The notes beneath the pieces are model-generated. The model saw nothing but the letters and a program-made list of their open reading frames with translations. It had not been told where the DNA came from and did no database searches. The translations under genes were made by a program, and so were the position numbers. Source: Streptomyces deccanensis (lineage in GTDB: Bacteria > Actinomycetota > Actinomycetes > Streptomycetales > Streptomycetaceae). Taken from it: a stretch of 64,000 nt of DNA. The stretch is taken from NCBI RefSeq assembly GCF_022385335.1, contig NZ_CP092431.1, forward strand, positions 1-64,000. Reading direction: 5' to 3'. This document shows positions 10,626 to 21,100 of the stretch, piece after piece. Every line of letters starts with the position of its first letter. Positions within the stretch are counted from its first letter, which is position 1.

Positions 10626-10930
10626 CTGGGCCGGGTCGGGTCGAGCTGCGCGGCGAAAAAAGCCGAGGCCGTCCGCAGGACCTCGTTCGCCCGGCGCAGG
10701 TCCCGCACCTCGCGCCGCAGCTGGACGAGCTCGTTCTTCTCTTCGGTGGTGAGCAGGTCATCCCGCTCGCCGGCGTCGGCCTCGGCCTGCCGGATCCAGT
10801 TCCGCAGGGCTTCGTGATGCACGCCGAGCTCCTCAGCCATGCGGCGGATCACCGGCTTCGGCTCGGCGGTCCGATACATCCGCACCGCACGCTCACGCAA
10901 CTCCAGCGGGTACTTCCTCGGGGCAGGCAT
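10622..10930 (-). CDS. IS3-family OrfA (HTH_Tnp_1), copy A
   Basis: A 102-aa protein starting MPAPRKYPLELRERAVRM. The N-terminal helix-turn-helix (VIRRMAEELGVHHEALRNWI) is followed by a leucine-zipper-like helix (LLTTEEKNELVQLRREVRDL), the standard IS3 OrfA layout for DNA binding and dimerisation. The ATG at 10930 is preferred over an upstream in-frame start because a GAGAGGAG ribosome site lies about 8 bases before it. It ends in a GTGA overlap with orfB. Confidence 0.9.
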   Translation of the reverse strand: MPAPRKYPLELRERAVRMYRTAEPKPVIRRMAEELGVHHEALRNWIRQAEADAGERDDLLTTEEKNELVQLRREVRDLRRANEVLRTASAFFAAQLDPTRPR

Positions 10931-11002
10931 CGTCTGGGCTCCTCTCATGAGACCCATCTGACCTGCTGTCACCTTTCCCCGCATCTCGGGGGAACCTCAT
11001 CC

Positions 11003-11940
11003 TGAAGCCCCCCACCACTCCCGGCGGAGCCTGGACCCTGCACGGCTGGAGCTACACCCACCGCCGCTGGGAGCTCTACCACCAGGCGCAGGCCGCCTTC
11101 CACGCGAACGCCTACCCCGTCGGCAAGATGACCGACTTCGACGACGACAACCGCGGCCTCAAGACGGTGGCCCAGCACATCGACCAGGCTCTGGCCGACC
11201 TCTGCGACTACCTCGGCGGCATCCCCTACACCGTCACCGTCGACGGCGTGGCCACCCGCCGCCTGTGGCTGGGCCTGCACAACCGCCGACAGGGCCAGCC
11301 GCCCACACGCAACAGCACCTGGCTGCCCGCCAGTACCCTTCCCGCCCGTGAACGCCCGCTGGCCGTGGTGCGCATCAACAAGGACATGGACGAGCTGCCG
11401 CGTCCGATCAGGGTGAGCCACCGCAGTGTCGACGGCACCGTGGCCCGCACCAACAAGGTCACCAACCTGCTATACCAGGTCACGCCCGACTTCGGCTCCC
11501 CCACCTGGCTGCTGGCCACCGTCCCGCCCCAGTTCGACGGCGCCGGAGCCGGCCGCCTCGGCGAAGCCATCACCCGCTGGAGCGCCAGCCACGGCTCCAG
11601 CGACGCCGAGAACCGGCGCAAGAACGAAGTCCGCCCCAACTGGTACAGCATGACCGCCACCGAGATCTACCCCATCATCACCACCCCCGCCAGCAGCATG
11701 AACCAGAACACTGCCCCGGTTGAACCCCAGTCCCTCGCGCTGGCCGCAGCCCGCCTCTGCCACCAGCCCCTCGCCTGGGCCAACCGCACCCGCTACCCCG
11801 TCCCCCTCCACGCCGCACAACAAATGGACCTCGACCACCCCCAGTACCGGCGCAGCGCGTTGGCCGACGACCAGGACACCGAGGCCGTCGGCGACAGCGT
11901 CGTGGCTGGCAACAGCAATCCCGCCGACAAGCAACTCTGA
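11003..11940 (+). pseudogene. pPIWI-RE protein, C-terminal PIWI/RNase H-like part
   Basis: This is the continuation of the gene broken at 9673. The join gives V-L-K-P-P-T-T-P-G-G-A in frame, and the reading then runs to the stop at 11940. It carries the RNase H-fold core: GWSYTHRRWELYHQ, MTDFDDDNRGLKTVAQHID, PLAVVRINKDMDE, then ARTNKVTNLLYQVTPDF and NWYSMTATEIYPI. The last block contains the conserved glutamate that, with an upstream arginine, gives the family its RE name. The acidic residues expected of a slicer core are plausible but I cannot assign them without an alignment. This fragment has no start of its own; GTG/ATG codons from 11128 on are internal. The locus is therefore inactive unless the IS is excised. 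Confidence 0.8.
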
Positions 11941-12055
11941 AGCATCCGCAGCACGGCGCCCGGGCCAGCGGCTTGTGCTACCGCTGGCCCGGGCGCCTAC
12001 CGGGCAGTGAGGAAGCAACATGGGCCACTACGCCCGTACGCCCCAGTCCGGCTTA

Positions 12056-12956
12056 GGAGTGCTTTCAGAAAGCCGGGTGCTTGCGGGCGAGGGTCATGCA
12101 GTGGGCGAGCTGAAGGAAGGCGTCGTGCATGTCGTCTCTGGTTTCCCAGCGGGTCCGTAGGCGGCGGGGTCCGTGGAGCCAGGCGATGGCGGACTCGGCG
12201 ACCCACCGGACTTTGCCAAGGCCCGAGCCGTGTGGCTAGCCGCGCCGGGCGATCTTCGGTGTGATGCCGCGCTCGCGCAGACGGCGGCGGTAGATGTCGT
12301 AGTCATAGCCGCGGTCGGCATACAGCGTGCGGGGGCTGCGCCGGGGCCGGCCCCGCTTGCCCCGTACCGGCCCAAGGCTGTCGACCAGCGGCAGAAGCTG
12401 GGTGACATCGTGACGGTGACCACCGGTCAGCGACACCCGCAGCGGAGTGCCGCGGGCATCGGTCAGCACGTGATGCTTCGAGCCCGGCCGTGCGCGGTCA
12501 ACCGGGCTCGGACCGACTTTTGGGCTGCTTCGCCCCCGCTTGGCCTGCACATGCGAGGCATCGACAGTGGCGCGGGAGAAGTCCAGACGGTCCGCCGCCC
12601 GTAACCGGTCCAGAAGCACCCGCTGGAGCTCCTCCCACACCCCCGCCTCCTGCCACTCGGCCAGCCGACGCCAGCAGGTGGGACCCGATCCGAACCCCAG
12701 CTCCTGCGGCAGAAACTCCCACTGGACACCTGTGTAGAGGACGAAGAGCACACCCTGCAGCGTCCTGCGGTCATCGATCCGCTTGCGCCCCGGATACCGG
12801 AAGCGCCGCTCATGCTTCGGCAACAGCGGCTCGATCACCGCCCACAACTCGTCACTGACCTCCCACGGCTTCCGCCGCGCCATGGTCACACCCCACAAAA
12901 GACGGGATCACATACCTCTCCACCGTGCCACAACACGATCTTTCTGCAAGGACCCC
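12056..12956 (-). mobile_element. IS5-type element 1 of a head-to-tail triplet (901 bp)
   Basis: Imperfect ends GGAGTGCTTTCAGAAAG (left) and GGGGTCCTTGCAGAAAG (right, minus strand) are flanked by TTA at 12053-12055 and 12957-12959. It encodes one transposase on the minus strand, interrupted by an in-frame TAG at 12236-12238. The right TTA is shared with the next element. Confidence 0.85.
12065..12883 (-). pseudogene. IS5-family transposase with in-frame TAG
   Basis: The start is ATG 12883 (MARRKPWEVSDELWAVIEPL). The DDE residues are readable: the first D in LDFSRATVDASHV, the second D in TLYADRGYDYD, and the final part after the stop with E in RWVAESAIAWLHG. A TAG at 12236-12238 interrupts the reading between ITPKIARRG and PHGSGLGKVRW. 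Related transposases have a residue such as Arg or Gln there, so CGG or CAG would be expected. The TAG sits in GGCTAGCC, where GGCCGGCC would give Arg. If the TAG is a miscall the protein would be an intact 272 aa; if real the element is dead. Confidence 0.85.
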
Positions 12957-12959
12957 TTA

Positions 12960-13844
12960 CTGGCCCTAACAAAGCCTTTGGACGTGGCGGTGGGTGATCA
13001 GGCAGATGGCGAGTCCGAGGAACGCTTCGTGGATGTCGTCGCGTCGTTCCCAGCGGATCCGCAGGCGGCGGAAGCCGTGCAGCCAGGAGATCGTCCGCTC
13101 GACGACCCAGCGGAAGGTGCCCAGGCCGGTGCCGTGGGGCTGGCCTCGTTCGGCGATCACCGGTCGGATGCCGCGTTGCCGCAGCAGCCGCCGGTACTTG
13201 TCGTGGTCGTAGCCGCGGTCTGCGAAGAGCATGTCGGGCCGTCTGCGCGGCCGACCAACGGCTCCCGCAACGGCCGGGATCTTGTCCAACAGCGGCAGCA
13301 GTTGGGTGACGTCGTTGCGGTTTCCGCCGGTCAGCGACACCGCGAGCGGGATGCCCTGGCCGTCGGTGATGATGTGGTGTTTGCTGCCCGGGCGTGCGCG
13401 GTCGACCGGGCTGGGTCCGCTTTTGGGCCCCGTCGTGCGGCCCGGACGTGGGAGGAGTCGATCACCGCCCGGGACCAGTCCAGCTTGTTCTTCGACCGAA
13501 GCTTGTTCAGCAGCAGTTGGTGCAGCTGGTCCCAGACGCCGGCCTCGTTCCAGGCCGACAGGCGGCGCCAGCAGGTCATGCCCGAGCCGAAGCCCAGCTC
13601 CTGGGGCAGGTACTCCCACTGGATGCCAGTGTGCAGCACGAACAGGATGCCGCACAGGTCCTGCCGGTCGGGTACTCGTGGCCGTCCCTCGACCTGCTTG
13701 GGCGGTGGTTCGGCAGCAACGGCTCGATGAGCGACCACAGTTCATCCGACACGATCCACGGCCGCGACTGACGCTTCCCCATGTCCTCATCAACGAGCGA
13801 TCAAGCGGACAGTCACATGATCAACCCTCTTTTGTTAGATCCAG
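12960..13844 (-). mobile_element. IS5-type element 2 of the triplet (885 bp)
   Basis: The ends are CTGGCCCTAACAAAG (left) and CTGGATCTAACAAAAG (right, minus strand), flanked by TTA at 12957-12959 and 13845-13847. The length equals that of element 3 and the transposase is closely related to it. Both flanking TTA triplets are shared with the neighbouring elements. Confidence 0.85.
12966..13782 (-). pseudogene. IS5-family transposase, two-frame, additionally frameshifted
   Basis: The reading begins MGKRQSRPWIVSDELWSLIE at 13782. It shifts frame near 13695-13705 (the expected continuation EGRPRVPDRQDLCGILFVL is one frame off), which is a damaging indel. A second frame change at CCCAAAAGC (near 13425) joins HVRAARRGPK to SGPSPVDRARPGSKHH. 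This A-run is the type of slippery site that two-frame IS5 elements use for programmed -1 frameshifting, so that one is probably natural. The C-terminal half contains LFADRGYDHDKYRR (second D) and RWVVERTISWLHG (E). The first shift probably makes the gene non-functional. Confidence 0.8.
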
Positions 13845-13847
13845 TTA

Positions 13848-14732
13848 GAGGTCCTAACAGAAGTTGTTGATCAAGTAACCATCGGCTTGTCTGCTCGTTG
13901 GTTGGGTCGTGGGGCAACGTCAGTCGCGGCCGTGGATCGTGTCGGACGAACTGTGGTAGCTCGTCGAGCCGTTGCTGCCCGAGCCGGGGACGAAGCTGGT
14001 GGCGGGCCGGCCGCGGGTGCCGGACCGGCAGGCGTTGTGCGGGATCCTGTTCGTGCTCCAGACAGGCATCCAGTGGGAGTACCTGCCGCAGGAGCTGGGC
14101 TTCGGCTCGGGCATGACCTGCTGGCGGCGCCCGGCGGCCTGGAACGAGGCCGGTGTGTGGGAGAAGCTGCACCTGGGGCTGCTGAAGAAGCTGCGGTCGG
14201 CGAAGCAGCTGGACTGGTCGCGGGCGGTGATCGATTCCTCCCACGTGCGGGCGGCCCGGCGGGGCCCAAAAGCGGTCGCAGCCCGGTCGACCGTGCACGG
14301 CCGGGCAGCAAGCACCACGTCCTCACCAACGGCCGGGGCATCCCGCTCGCGGTGTCGCTGACCGGCGGCAACCGCAACAACGTCACCCAGCTCCTGCCCC
14401 TGCTTGACAAGGTTCCCGCGGTCGCCGGCGTCGTCGGCAGGTCACGGCGACAGCCGGACATGCTCTTCGCGGACCGCGGCTACGACCACGACAAGTACCG
14501 GCGGCTGCTGCGGCAACGCGGCATCCGGCCCGTGATCGCAGAACGCGGCCAGCCGCACGGCTCCGGCCTGGGCATCTTCCGCTGGGTCGTCGAGCGCACC
14601 ATCTCCTGGCTGCACGGCTTCCGCCGCCTGCGCATCCGCTGGGAACGACGCGACGACATTCACGAGGCCTTCCTCGGCCTCGCTACCTGCCTCATCACCC
14701 ACTGACACGTCCAACGGCTTTGTTAGGACCTC
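13848..14732 (+). mobile_element. IS5-type element 3 of the triplet (885 bp)
   Basis: The ends match as GAGGTCCTAACA on both sides (13848 onward, and 14732 backward on the minus strand). TTA flanks it at 13845-13847 and 14733-14735; the right TTA is also the stop codon of the minus-strand helicase gene. Its orientation is opposite to elements 1 and 2. Confidence 0.88.
13909..14705 (+). pseudogene. IS5-family two-frame transposase with in-frame TAG
   Basis: The reading starts at GTG 13909 (VGQRQSRPWIVSDELW). It meets TAG at 13957-13959, where the related element 2 has TCG (Ser), so a nonsense change is likely. It then continues LVEPLLPEPGTKLVAGRPRV. A natural-looking -1 shift at CCCAAAAGC near 14268 joins the N-terminal half to SGRSPVDRARPGSKHHV. 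The C-terminal half has MLFADRGYDHDKYRR and RWVVERTISWLHG, and ends VTH-like at 14705. With the TAG the element is probably inactive on its own. Confidence 0.82.
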
Positions 14733-16982
14733 TTACAGGCCGAGCTCGGCCAGGGCGGCAAGGCGCTGCGGACTGAGGCTGGTGCGGCGGCGCCGAAGGT
14801 TACTCAGCCACTGCCCCAGACGCACATAGCCGCCTTCGATCTCTTCGATGTGCCTCTGGGGGACGTTGAGATGGCCCTCCCTCTCTCGGAAAGCACGCGC
14901 GGCGGTCAACCCGCGCTGGAAAGCGCGCTCACGTGCTGACAGCGGGCTGTCCTCTTCGCAAGAGACGGGCGCATCTGGCAGGTCGAGCCCCAGATCCCTG
15001 AGGAGGCGGCGCTGCTCGGGGTGAAGGTCGCTGACTCGCGCGCGCTGGGCCTCGAGCCACTCCCTGGCTTGTGATGTGTCCTTCTGCGTCTGCTGGCGGG
15101 CAGCAGAGTGATAGGCGCGTTGCCAGGTAATCGGCCAGGGCGGGTTCCACCACCGGTCCAGGGCGGTGAGGGCGGCGACGCGTTCGGCAGTGAGGGTCTC
15201 GGCGCGGGTGCGCTGGGTTGCCAGCCATCGGCCGAGGGGGAAGCCGTCCTGGGTCTCGTCGACGGGGACGGCGAGGTGGCCGTGGCGGGTGACGTAGACG
15301 GCGGCGTGAGCGAGTCCGCGGTCGAAGGCCTGCTGACGGGGGTCCCAGATGATGCCGAGGCGTTCCAGGGCGCTGGCGCGGGCCGCGTCGAGGGCGCCGG
15401 TGGCATGGAGGTGGCGTTGCCAGGTCAGCCAGCGGCCCAGTGGATAGCCGGTGGGGTCTTCGTAGGTCTGGGGGACGTCGAGGTGGTGGTGGGTGCGGTG
15501 GTAACGGCGGGCGGCTTTCAGGCCGCGGCGCCACTCAGCGCTCTTGGGAGCCAGGACCCGCAGGGAGAGGGCGAGGGCGACGTCTTCGGCCTGGGTGGGG
15601 CGGTCGAAGTGCAGCCAGGCCTCGGGGTCGTGCGGGGGCATTGTGGGGCGGTGGGTGCGCGGGTCGGCCAGGCGTGCTTCGAGGCGGTCGTCGTGGGCAC
15701 GCAGGGCCTGGACGGTGTGCCATAGCGGGGTGTAGGCGTCGGCGCCGAGGAGGTCGTCCGGATCTTCGCCAGGGGTGAGGTAGACGGGGACGACGAGGGT
15801 GGCCTTCTTGCCTGCGCCGGGGTCCTGGCGCAGCGCGCGGCCGACGGCCTGGACGGTTTCGACGGGGCTGCTTTTTGGGTCAGCGAAGACGACGGCGTCG
15901 ATGGAGGGCACATCGATACCCTCCCCCAGCACGCGGGCGTTGGAGAGCACGGCCGGGCTGTGCGGGTCGCTGTGGGAGGCGAACTCGAGCAGCAGGCGAC
16001 GGCGGACCTGGGGGGTGTGGCTTCCGCTGATCCAGTCCGCCCACAGTCCTTGGGGGCGCAGGTTGTCCGGGAGGGTGGCGGCGGTGTCGTGCAGGGTGGT
16101 GGCGAAGGCTCGGGCGTCGGCGACGCGGTGGTGGAAGGTCAGGACGCGGCGCAGTTGGTGGTCGTGGATGGCGCGCAGGGCGGCGACCTGGCGGCCGGCC
16201 AGGCGTAGTCCGTCAACGCCGGCGCCGGGTCCGGTGGCGAGCCAGTCGCGCAGGTTTTCGTCGGTGACGACGGGGACGAGGATCTGGTAGTCGGCGAGCA
16301 GGCCGAGGTCGATGGCGTCGGAGAGGGTAAGGCGGTAGGCGACCGGGCCGAAGAGGGCTTCGTCGTCCATGGAGGCCACCGCCTCGGTGTCCCCGTCCCG
16401 GTCGGCGTCGGCGTCCCAGATACGGGGGGTGGCGGTCAGGTACAGGCGGCGGGCGGCGGGGACCTGGTCGTCGTAGTGGACGGCGGCCCAGGCCTTGCCC
16501 AGGCGGCCGGCGGTGCGGTGGGCCTCGTCGACGACGATCAGGTCCCAGGGGGGAAGGCGGTGATCACGGTGGGCGGTGATCACGGTGGGCAGGGAGGCGT
16601 AGGTGGCGTAGGCGGTGACCGGGCCTGGCCGGGGTGTGACGGTGAGGGCGGCCAGGTCTGCGGGGTCGGTGGTTATGGGGACGTCGGCGCTGAGCGGCTC
16701 ATGCTCCAGGGCCTGACGGGCCGAACACACCGCAATCGTGGCGCCCTTGCGCCCGGCCGCACGCCAGGAGCGGATCGTCTGCGACAGCAGGTCCAGCGTC
16801 GGCAGCAGCACGAGCACCCTGCCCTGCGCGGCAGTGCGGGCAGCGGTGCGGGCAGCGATCAGCGTCTTTCCGGTACCGCAGGCCGCGACCACACTTGCCC
16901 GCGGGTTTTCACGCAGGATGTGGGCGGCCGCGGTGACGGCCTCCTTCTGGTGCGGCCGCAGCTCGATGTCGGAAAGGGCCAT
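14733..16982 (-). CDS. DEAH-box helicase with helicase-associated (HA) repeats
   Basis: A 749-aa superfamily 2 helicase. The N-terminal motor has a Q-motif region (LRPHQKEAV), Walker A ACGTGKT, DEAH box LIVVDEAHR, motif III YLTATPR and motif VI ETVQAVGRALRQDP. After the motor come at least three HA repeats with the W..GL..A..Y/F...HGHL.VP...G..LG.WL pattern, centred on GRWLTWQRHLHA, GRWLATQRTRA and GQWLSNLRRRR. Helicases of this layout are common on Streptomyces plasmids and chromosome arms. The gene lies 127 bp downstream of nurA on the same strand and probably belongs to the same end-processing group. Its TAA stop doubles as the TTA target duplication of the adjacent IS, so the insertion left the protein unchanged. 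Confidence 0.85.
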   Translation of the reverse strand: MALSDIELRPHQKEAVTAAAHILRENPRASVVAACGTGKTLIAARTAARTAAQGRVLVLLPTLDLLSQTIRSWRAAGRKGATIAVCSARQALEHEPLSADVPITTDPADLAALTVTPRPGPVTAYATYASLPTVITAHRDHRLPPWDLIVVDEAHRTAGRLGKAWAAVHYDDQVPAARRLYLTATPRIWDADADRDGDTEAVASMDDEALFGPVAYRLTLSDAIDLGLLADYQILVPVVTDENLRDWLATGPGAGVDGLRLAGRQVAALRAIHDHQLRRVLTFHHRVADARAFATTLHDTAATLPDNLRPQGLWADWISGSHTPQVRRRLLLEFASHSDPHSPAVLSNARVLGEGIDVPSIDAVVFADPKSSPVETVQAVGRALRQDPGAGKKATLVVPVYLTPGEDPDDLLGADAYTPLWHTVQALRAHDDRLEARLADPRTHRPTMPPHDPEAWLHFDRPTQAEDVALALSLRVLAPKSAEWRRGLKAARRYHRTHHHLDVPQTYEDPTGYPLGRWLTWQRHLHATGALDAARASALERLGIIWDPRQQAFDRGLAHAAVYVTRHGHLAVPVDETQDGFPLGRWLATQRTRAETLTAERVAALTALDRWWNPPWPITWQRAYHSAARQQTQKDTSQAREWLEAQRARVSDLHPEQRRLLRDLGLDLPDAPVSCEEDSPLSARERAFQRGLTAARAFREREGHLNVPQRHIEEIEGGYVRLGQWLSNLRRRRTSLSPQRLAALAELGL

Positions 16983-17109
16983 GGGGTTACCGCTCCGGTG
17001 AGGGCTGGCGGGTGAGTGAGGGGCTGAGGACGGTAGCCCGCCCCTCGGGTGCAGGTTATTCGGCTGCTTCGGTCAGGTGGGCGAGGGTGGAGCCGTGAGT
17101 CTGAGCGGT

Positions 17110-18143
17110 TCAGCTCGCCGATGCCACGCGTAGGGCGCGGCCGAGTAGGACGGGGTTGCCCAGGTGGCGGCGTAGTTCTCTCTCCAGTCCGGCGACCGGC
17201 ACCAGGTTCTGCGGGGCACGGGTGTCTTTGTACTCGATGCTGGCGTACCGCGGCAGGAGGGCTTGTGAGAGGTTGGCCAGCTCGATCGCCGCGGCCGCAG
17301 GGATGTCGGCGGCGCATTCCAGCCGTACTACTCCGGCCCAGGGGGCGCCGGGGTGCACGGCAGTCGCAAGTACCAGGCGTGGCGGTCCCAGGAGGTGCCC
17401 ATCAAGAACACCGGGCTGCGTTCGCCGGGGGCCAGGGTGGCGATCGTGGCGTGCAGGTCGGGCGGCAGATAGGCGGTGCGGTGGGATTTGATGAATCCCA
17501 GGGCGCGCGGCAGGTGGGTGCGGCCGCGCAGCGGTCCGTCCACGACGAGGAGGTCGGAGCCTTCGGGGACGCCGTGGCCGGTCAGGGCGGTGCGGGCATG
17601 GGTGGCGACGAGAACCTCGAGATCGGTGAGTTGGCGTTGCAGCGCCGTCGAGAGCAGCACTGCGAGGTTTTGGTCTTGGTCGTCGGGGGTGATGGTGGCC
17701 TTGTAGGTTCCGGCAGTGGTGGGCACGTCGACGGCGTTGGTGGCGGTGGTGAACAGGCCGCGCCGGTAGTCGATGGTCAGCAGATGTGCGCCGCGGTCGG
17801 GGCAGCAGCACACGGTGCCTGCCGCGTAGGAGGCGCACAGTGCCATCCGGGCGTCCCGGGCTGCGTTGTCGGAGCCTGTGGCCGGTTCGGTGGAGGGGGG
17901 CTGTTCGATCCAGATGCGGGCTTCGACGCGGCGGACGCCGTCGACGAACAGGACGGCGCCTGGGGCGGATACCTGGGAGGGCGAGATGGGCTTCCAGTCT
18001 GCCGGGGCGAGTTCGATATGGGGGGTGACCTTGGCGGTGGAGTCGGCGATGCCGTCCTCGGCGTTCTCGACGCTGGAGCCGTAGGTGGGGTCCCAGCCAT
18101 CGACGTGGAACCGCATGCGGGAGGCCTGTGCTGTGGTGGTCAT
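17110..18143 (-). pseudogene. nurA: NurA-domain nuclease, one frameshift
   Basis: The start ATG 18143 overlaps the sbcC stop as ATGA. About 255 residues read cleanly (MTTTAQASRMRFHVDGWDPT and on) with the NurA hallmarks: an acidic VLFVDGVRRVEAR block, later LLVVDGPLRGR, and KSHRTAYL. Near 17350-17370 the frame breaks; the following frame supplies WAGVVRLECAADIPAA, EYKDTRAPQNLVPVAGLERE and the end at 17110. The WYLRL and WAGVVRLE blocks on either side are the usual NurA C-terminal strand pair, so this is one gene of about 344 aa. NurA is a 5'-3' nuclease loaded by HerA for DNA end resection. Its place beside sbcC, sbcD and herA supports that role. The indel may be a sequencing error. Confidence 0.75.
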
Positions 18144-21100
18144 GTGCCCTGCCGGGTGACGGTGGAGGTGCGGGTGTCGCGCTGGACGTGGAACTGGACC
18201 GGGATCTGTTCGGCGAGCGCGGTGACGTGGGTGATCACTCCGACCATTCGTTCTCCCTGGGCGAGGTTTTGCAGGGTGTCGGCGACGGTCTGGAGCGAAT
18301 CAGCATCGAGGGTGCCGAACCCTTCGTCGAGGAAGATGGAATCCAGTTTCGTGGCGCCGCCCAGGCCGGCCAGTTGGTCGGAGAGGGCCAGGGCGAGGGC
18401 CAGGCTGGCCTGGAATGTTTCGCCACCGGACAGGGTGCGCACCGAGCGCGCGGAGTCGGCGTCGAAGTGGTCGATGACGTAGAACTCGCCCTTTTGGTGG
18501 CTGAGGTCGAAGCGGTCGCCCGACAGTTGGCGCAGTGACTGCGAGGCGCTAGCGACCAAAGTGTCGAGGGCTGAGGTGGCGAGCCACTGGGGGAACTTGT
18601 TGGACCGCATCAGCCGGGCCAGTTCGGCGGCTACCTGTTGTCGGGTGCGGGCGTCGTCGATCTTGTCCTGTATCGCGTCGGCGTCGGCGCGGCTGCGTTG
18701 GATCGTTTTGACCTGGCCCCGGGCGCGTTCGGCTGCGACCGCGACCACGCGCGGGGCCTGTGCGGCGCGTCCCGGGCTGTCGCCGAGGTCCTGCGGGTCC
18801 AGGTCGTTGCCGCGTAGGAGGGTCTCCAGGCTGCCCAGGAGTTGGTCGGCTTCGTTGTGGGCGGTCTGGGTGTCGGTGTCTGCGCGTGCGATGGCGGTCT
18901 GCCGGTCGCTGATCTGGCGGCTGGCCCAGCCGGTCAGGGTGGACCAGGCGGCGGCGAGGTCGTCGGTGTCGAGGCTTGGTGGACTCAGCGCCGCCACGGT
19001 ATCCCGGCTGGCTGCCAGCACGGAGCGGGCCTTCGCGGTGTGCTCTCGCCACTTGTCCTGTTCGGCCGCTGCTGCCTTGGTTGTTGTGCGTGTGTGGTTG
19101 GCCTGCGTGGTGGCTGTCTCCACGGCCGCCTCGAGACGGGCGCATTCCTCGAAGAGGGCCGGGAGTTCGGCTTCCGGTGGCGCCTGGGCCAAGAGCGTCT
19201 CGAGTGTGCTCAGGCGGTCGGTCAGGTTCGTCTTCGCGAGGCTGGCGGTTGCGGCGTTCTCGACGGCTGCGGTGTGGGCAGCCTGGGCGTCGGCCTGTGC
19301 ACGGTCGGCGGTCTCCAGCGCGCTGGTCGCGTCCGAGTGGGCCTTTTCGGCGTCGGCCGTTTCGGCGTCGGCGGCTGCGAGGTCGCGTTCTGTGGTGGTG
19401 GTCTGGGTGCGGGCCCAGGCCTCCAGGTCGGTCCAGGCCGAGGTCAGGTCGTCGGTGTCGAGGGTCGGCGGGTCAAAAGCGGTCAGTGTGCCCAGCGTCG
19501 AGTGCAGAGTGTTGCGGGCCCGGTCGAGTTCCCGCTGCAGCGCGGCGACAGCCGACGTGGCGGAGCCGTGGGCAGTTTCGGCTTTCTGTACCGCGTCGCG
19601 GGCCTGCTGCTCGTCAGTGGTCAACTGGTCACGGGATTCGATGAGTTCGTCGAGGTGGGCGCGGTCGGCGTCGCAGTCACGGCCGGTGCCGGCGGGGCGG
19701 TCGGGCAGCAGTGTGCCCAGCCTCTTGTCGAGCAGGGTGCGCTGTGTGGTGAGTTTGTCCACTTCCCGCTGCTGGTCGGTAACCGCCTTCTTGGCGTCCT
19801 CGTATTGGTCCAGCAGAGCACGGTGTTCTTCTGCGGCGGCGGCATGTGCCGCCTCGGCTGCCTGGACAGCGGGGTCGGACAGCGGCGGCGGGAGGGTGGT
19901 GACGTTCTGCTCGCAGACCGGGCAGGTGTGGCCTACCTGAAGCTGAGGGCGCAGCTGTGCGGCACCGGCGAGGACGCGGGCTTCATCGACCGTGGACGTG
20001 GCCGCGTTCAGGCGCGCTTGGGCGCCTGCCACCGCCTCTTCAGCCCGGCTGGCCCTCTCGGCGCAGTCGTCCAGTGCGCCGGTGGCATGCGTGAGCAAAC
20101 TGATGACATCGAGGAGCTCATCGAGTGCCTGGTGCGCTTCCGTCAGCCGGCTGCCGTCGCCGGCGGCGGTCAGCGCACGGGAGGCCTGTTCGTGCCGGTC
20201 GCGGGCCGCGGTGAGCGCCTCAGCGGCGGCTTCGACCTCGTGAGAACGGGCTGCTGCACGGCTGGTCAGGTCGGTGACGCCGTCGGGGATACGAACGGCA
20301 GCCAGCAGCTGGTGGCGGCCCCGCAGTTTCTCCTGCGCCTGCCGGGCCTGGGCGCGGCGCTCCCGGGTCTCCTCGGCGCTGCGGCGGGCCTTGTCAACGC
20401 TCTGCGCCGATGCTTTCAGCCGGTCTTTGGACTGCGCCAACTCCTCTTGGGCGCGCTGGGCGTCGGCGATGACGCCGTCGCGGCGGCCCGTCAGGGCTGC
20501 CTTCTCGGTGTACCGGTCGCGGGTGAGGGTCAGGTCGGTGCGCTGAGGGCCCAACTGAGCCTCTTGGGTGACGTCGGAGAGGGTCTGAGCGGCCGCGTCG
20601 GCGGCCTCACGGGCCTGCTGGGCGGCCGTCTGTGCCCGGGTGGCCTGACGTTGCAGCTCTTCGATGCCGTCGGGGGTGCGGATGGAGGCCAGCAGATCGG
20701 TCTCGCTGCGCAGCGTGTCGGCTCGGGCGTCGGCCTCGTGTGCGCGGGTGCGTGCCTCGGTGACACGGGGCACGAGTTGGTCGACGGTGACGGCCAGCTG
20801 TTCAAGCGTCTCGACACGCGCCTGTGCGGCGGCCTCGGCTTCGGGGGTGGCGTCGGCGTGCCGGCTCAGCTGGTCGTTGAGGATTTCGACCTCCTTGGCT
20901 GCTTGGTCTGCCTGGGCGCCGGCACGTTTGCCGATGCCTTCGTATTGGGAGGCGCCGAGGAGTTTGAGCAGGATCTGCTGGCGGTTGCTGGCGTTGGCGG
21001 ACAGGAACCGGGCGAAGTCACCCTGGGGCAGGACGACGCACTGGCAGAAGTCGTCGAAGGACAGGCCGAGCAGATCCTCGATGGCGGTGTTGAGTTCCTT

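Larger units (their letters stand above)
9674..10999 (-). mobile_element. IS3-family insertion sequence, copy A (1326 bp)
   Basis: The ends begin TGAGGTTCCCCCG on both sides (left at 9674; right end reads the same on the minus strand from 10999) and share GCAGGTCA further in. A 3-bp target duplication TCC occupies 9671-9673 and 11000-11002. It contains orfA and orfB on the minus strand. An identical-length copy lies at 34853-36178. It splits the pPIWI-RE gene. Confidence 0.95.
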
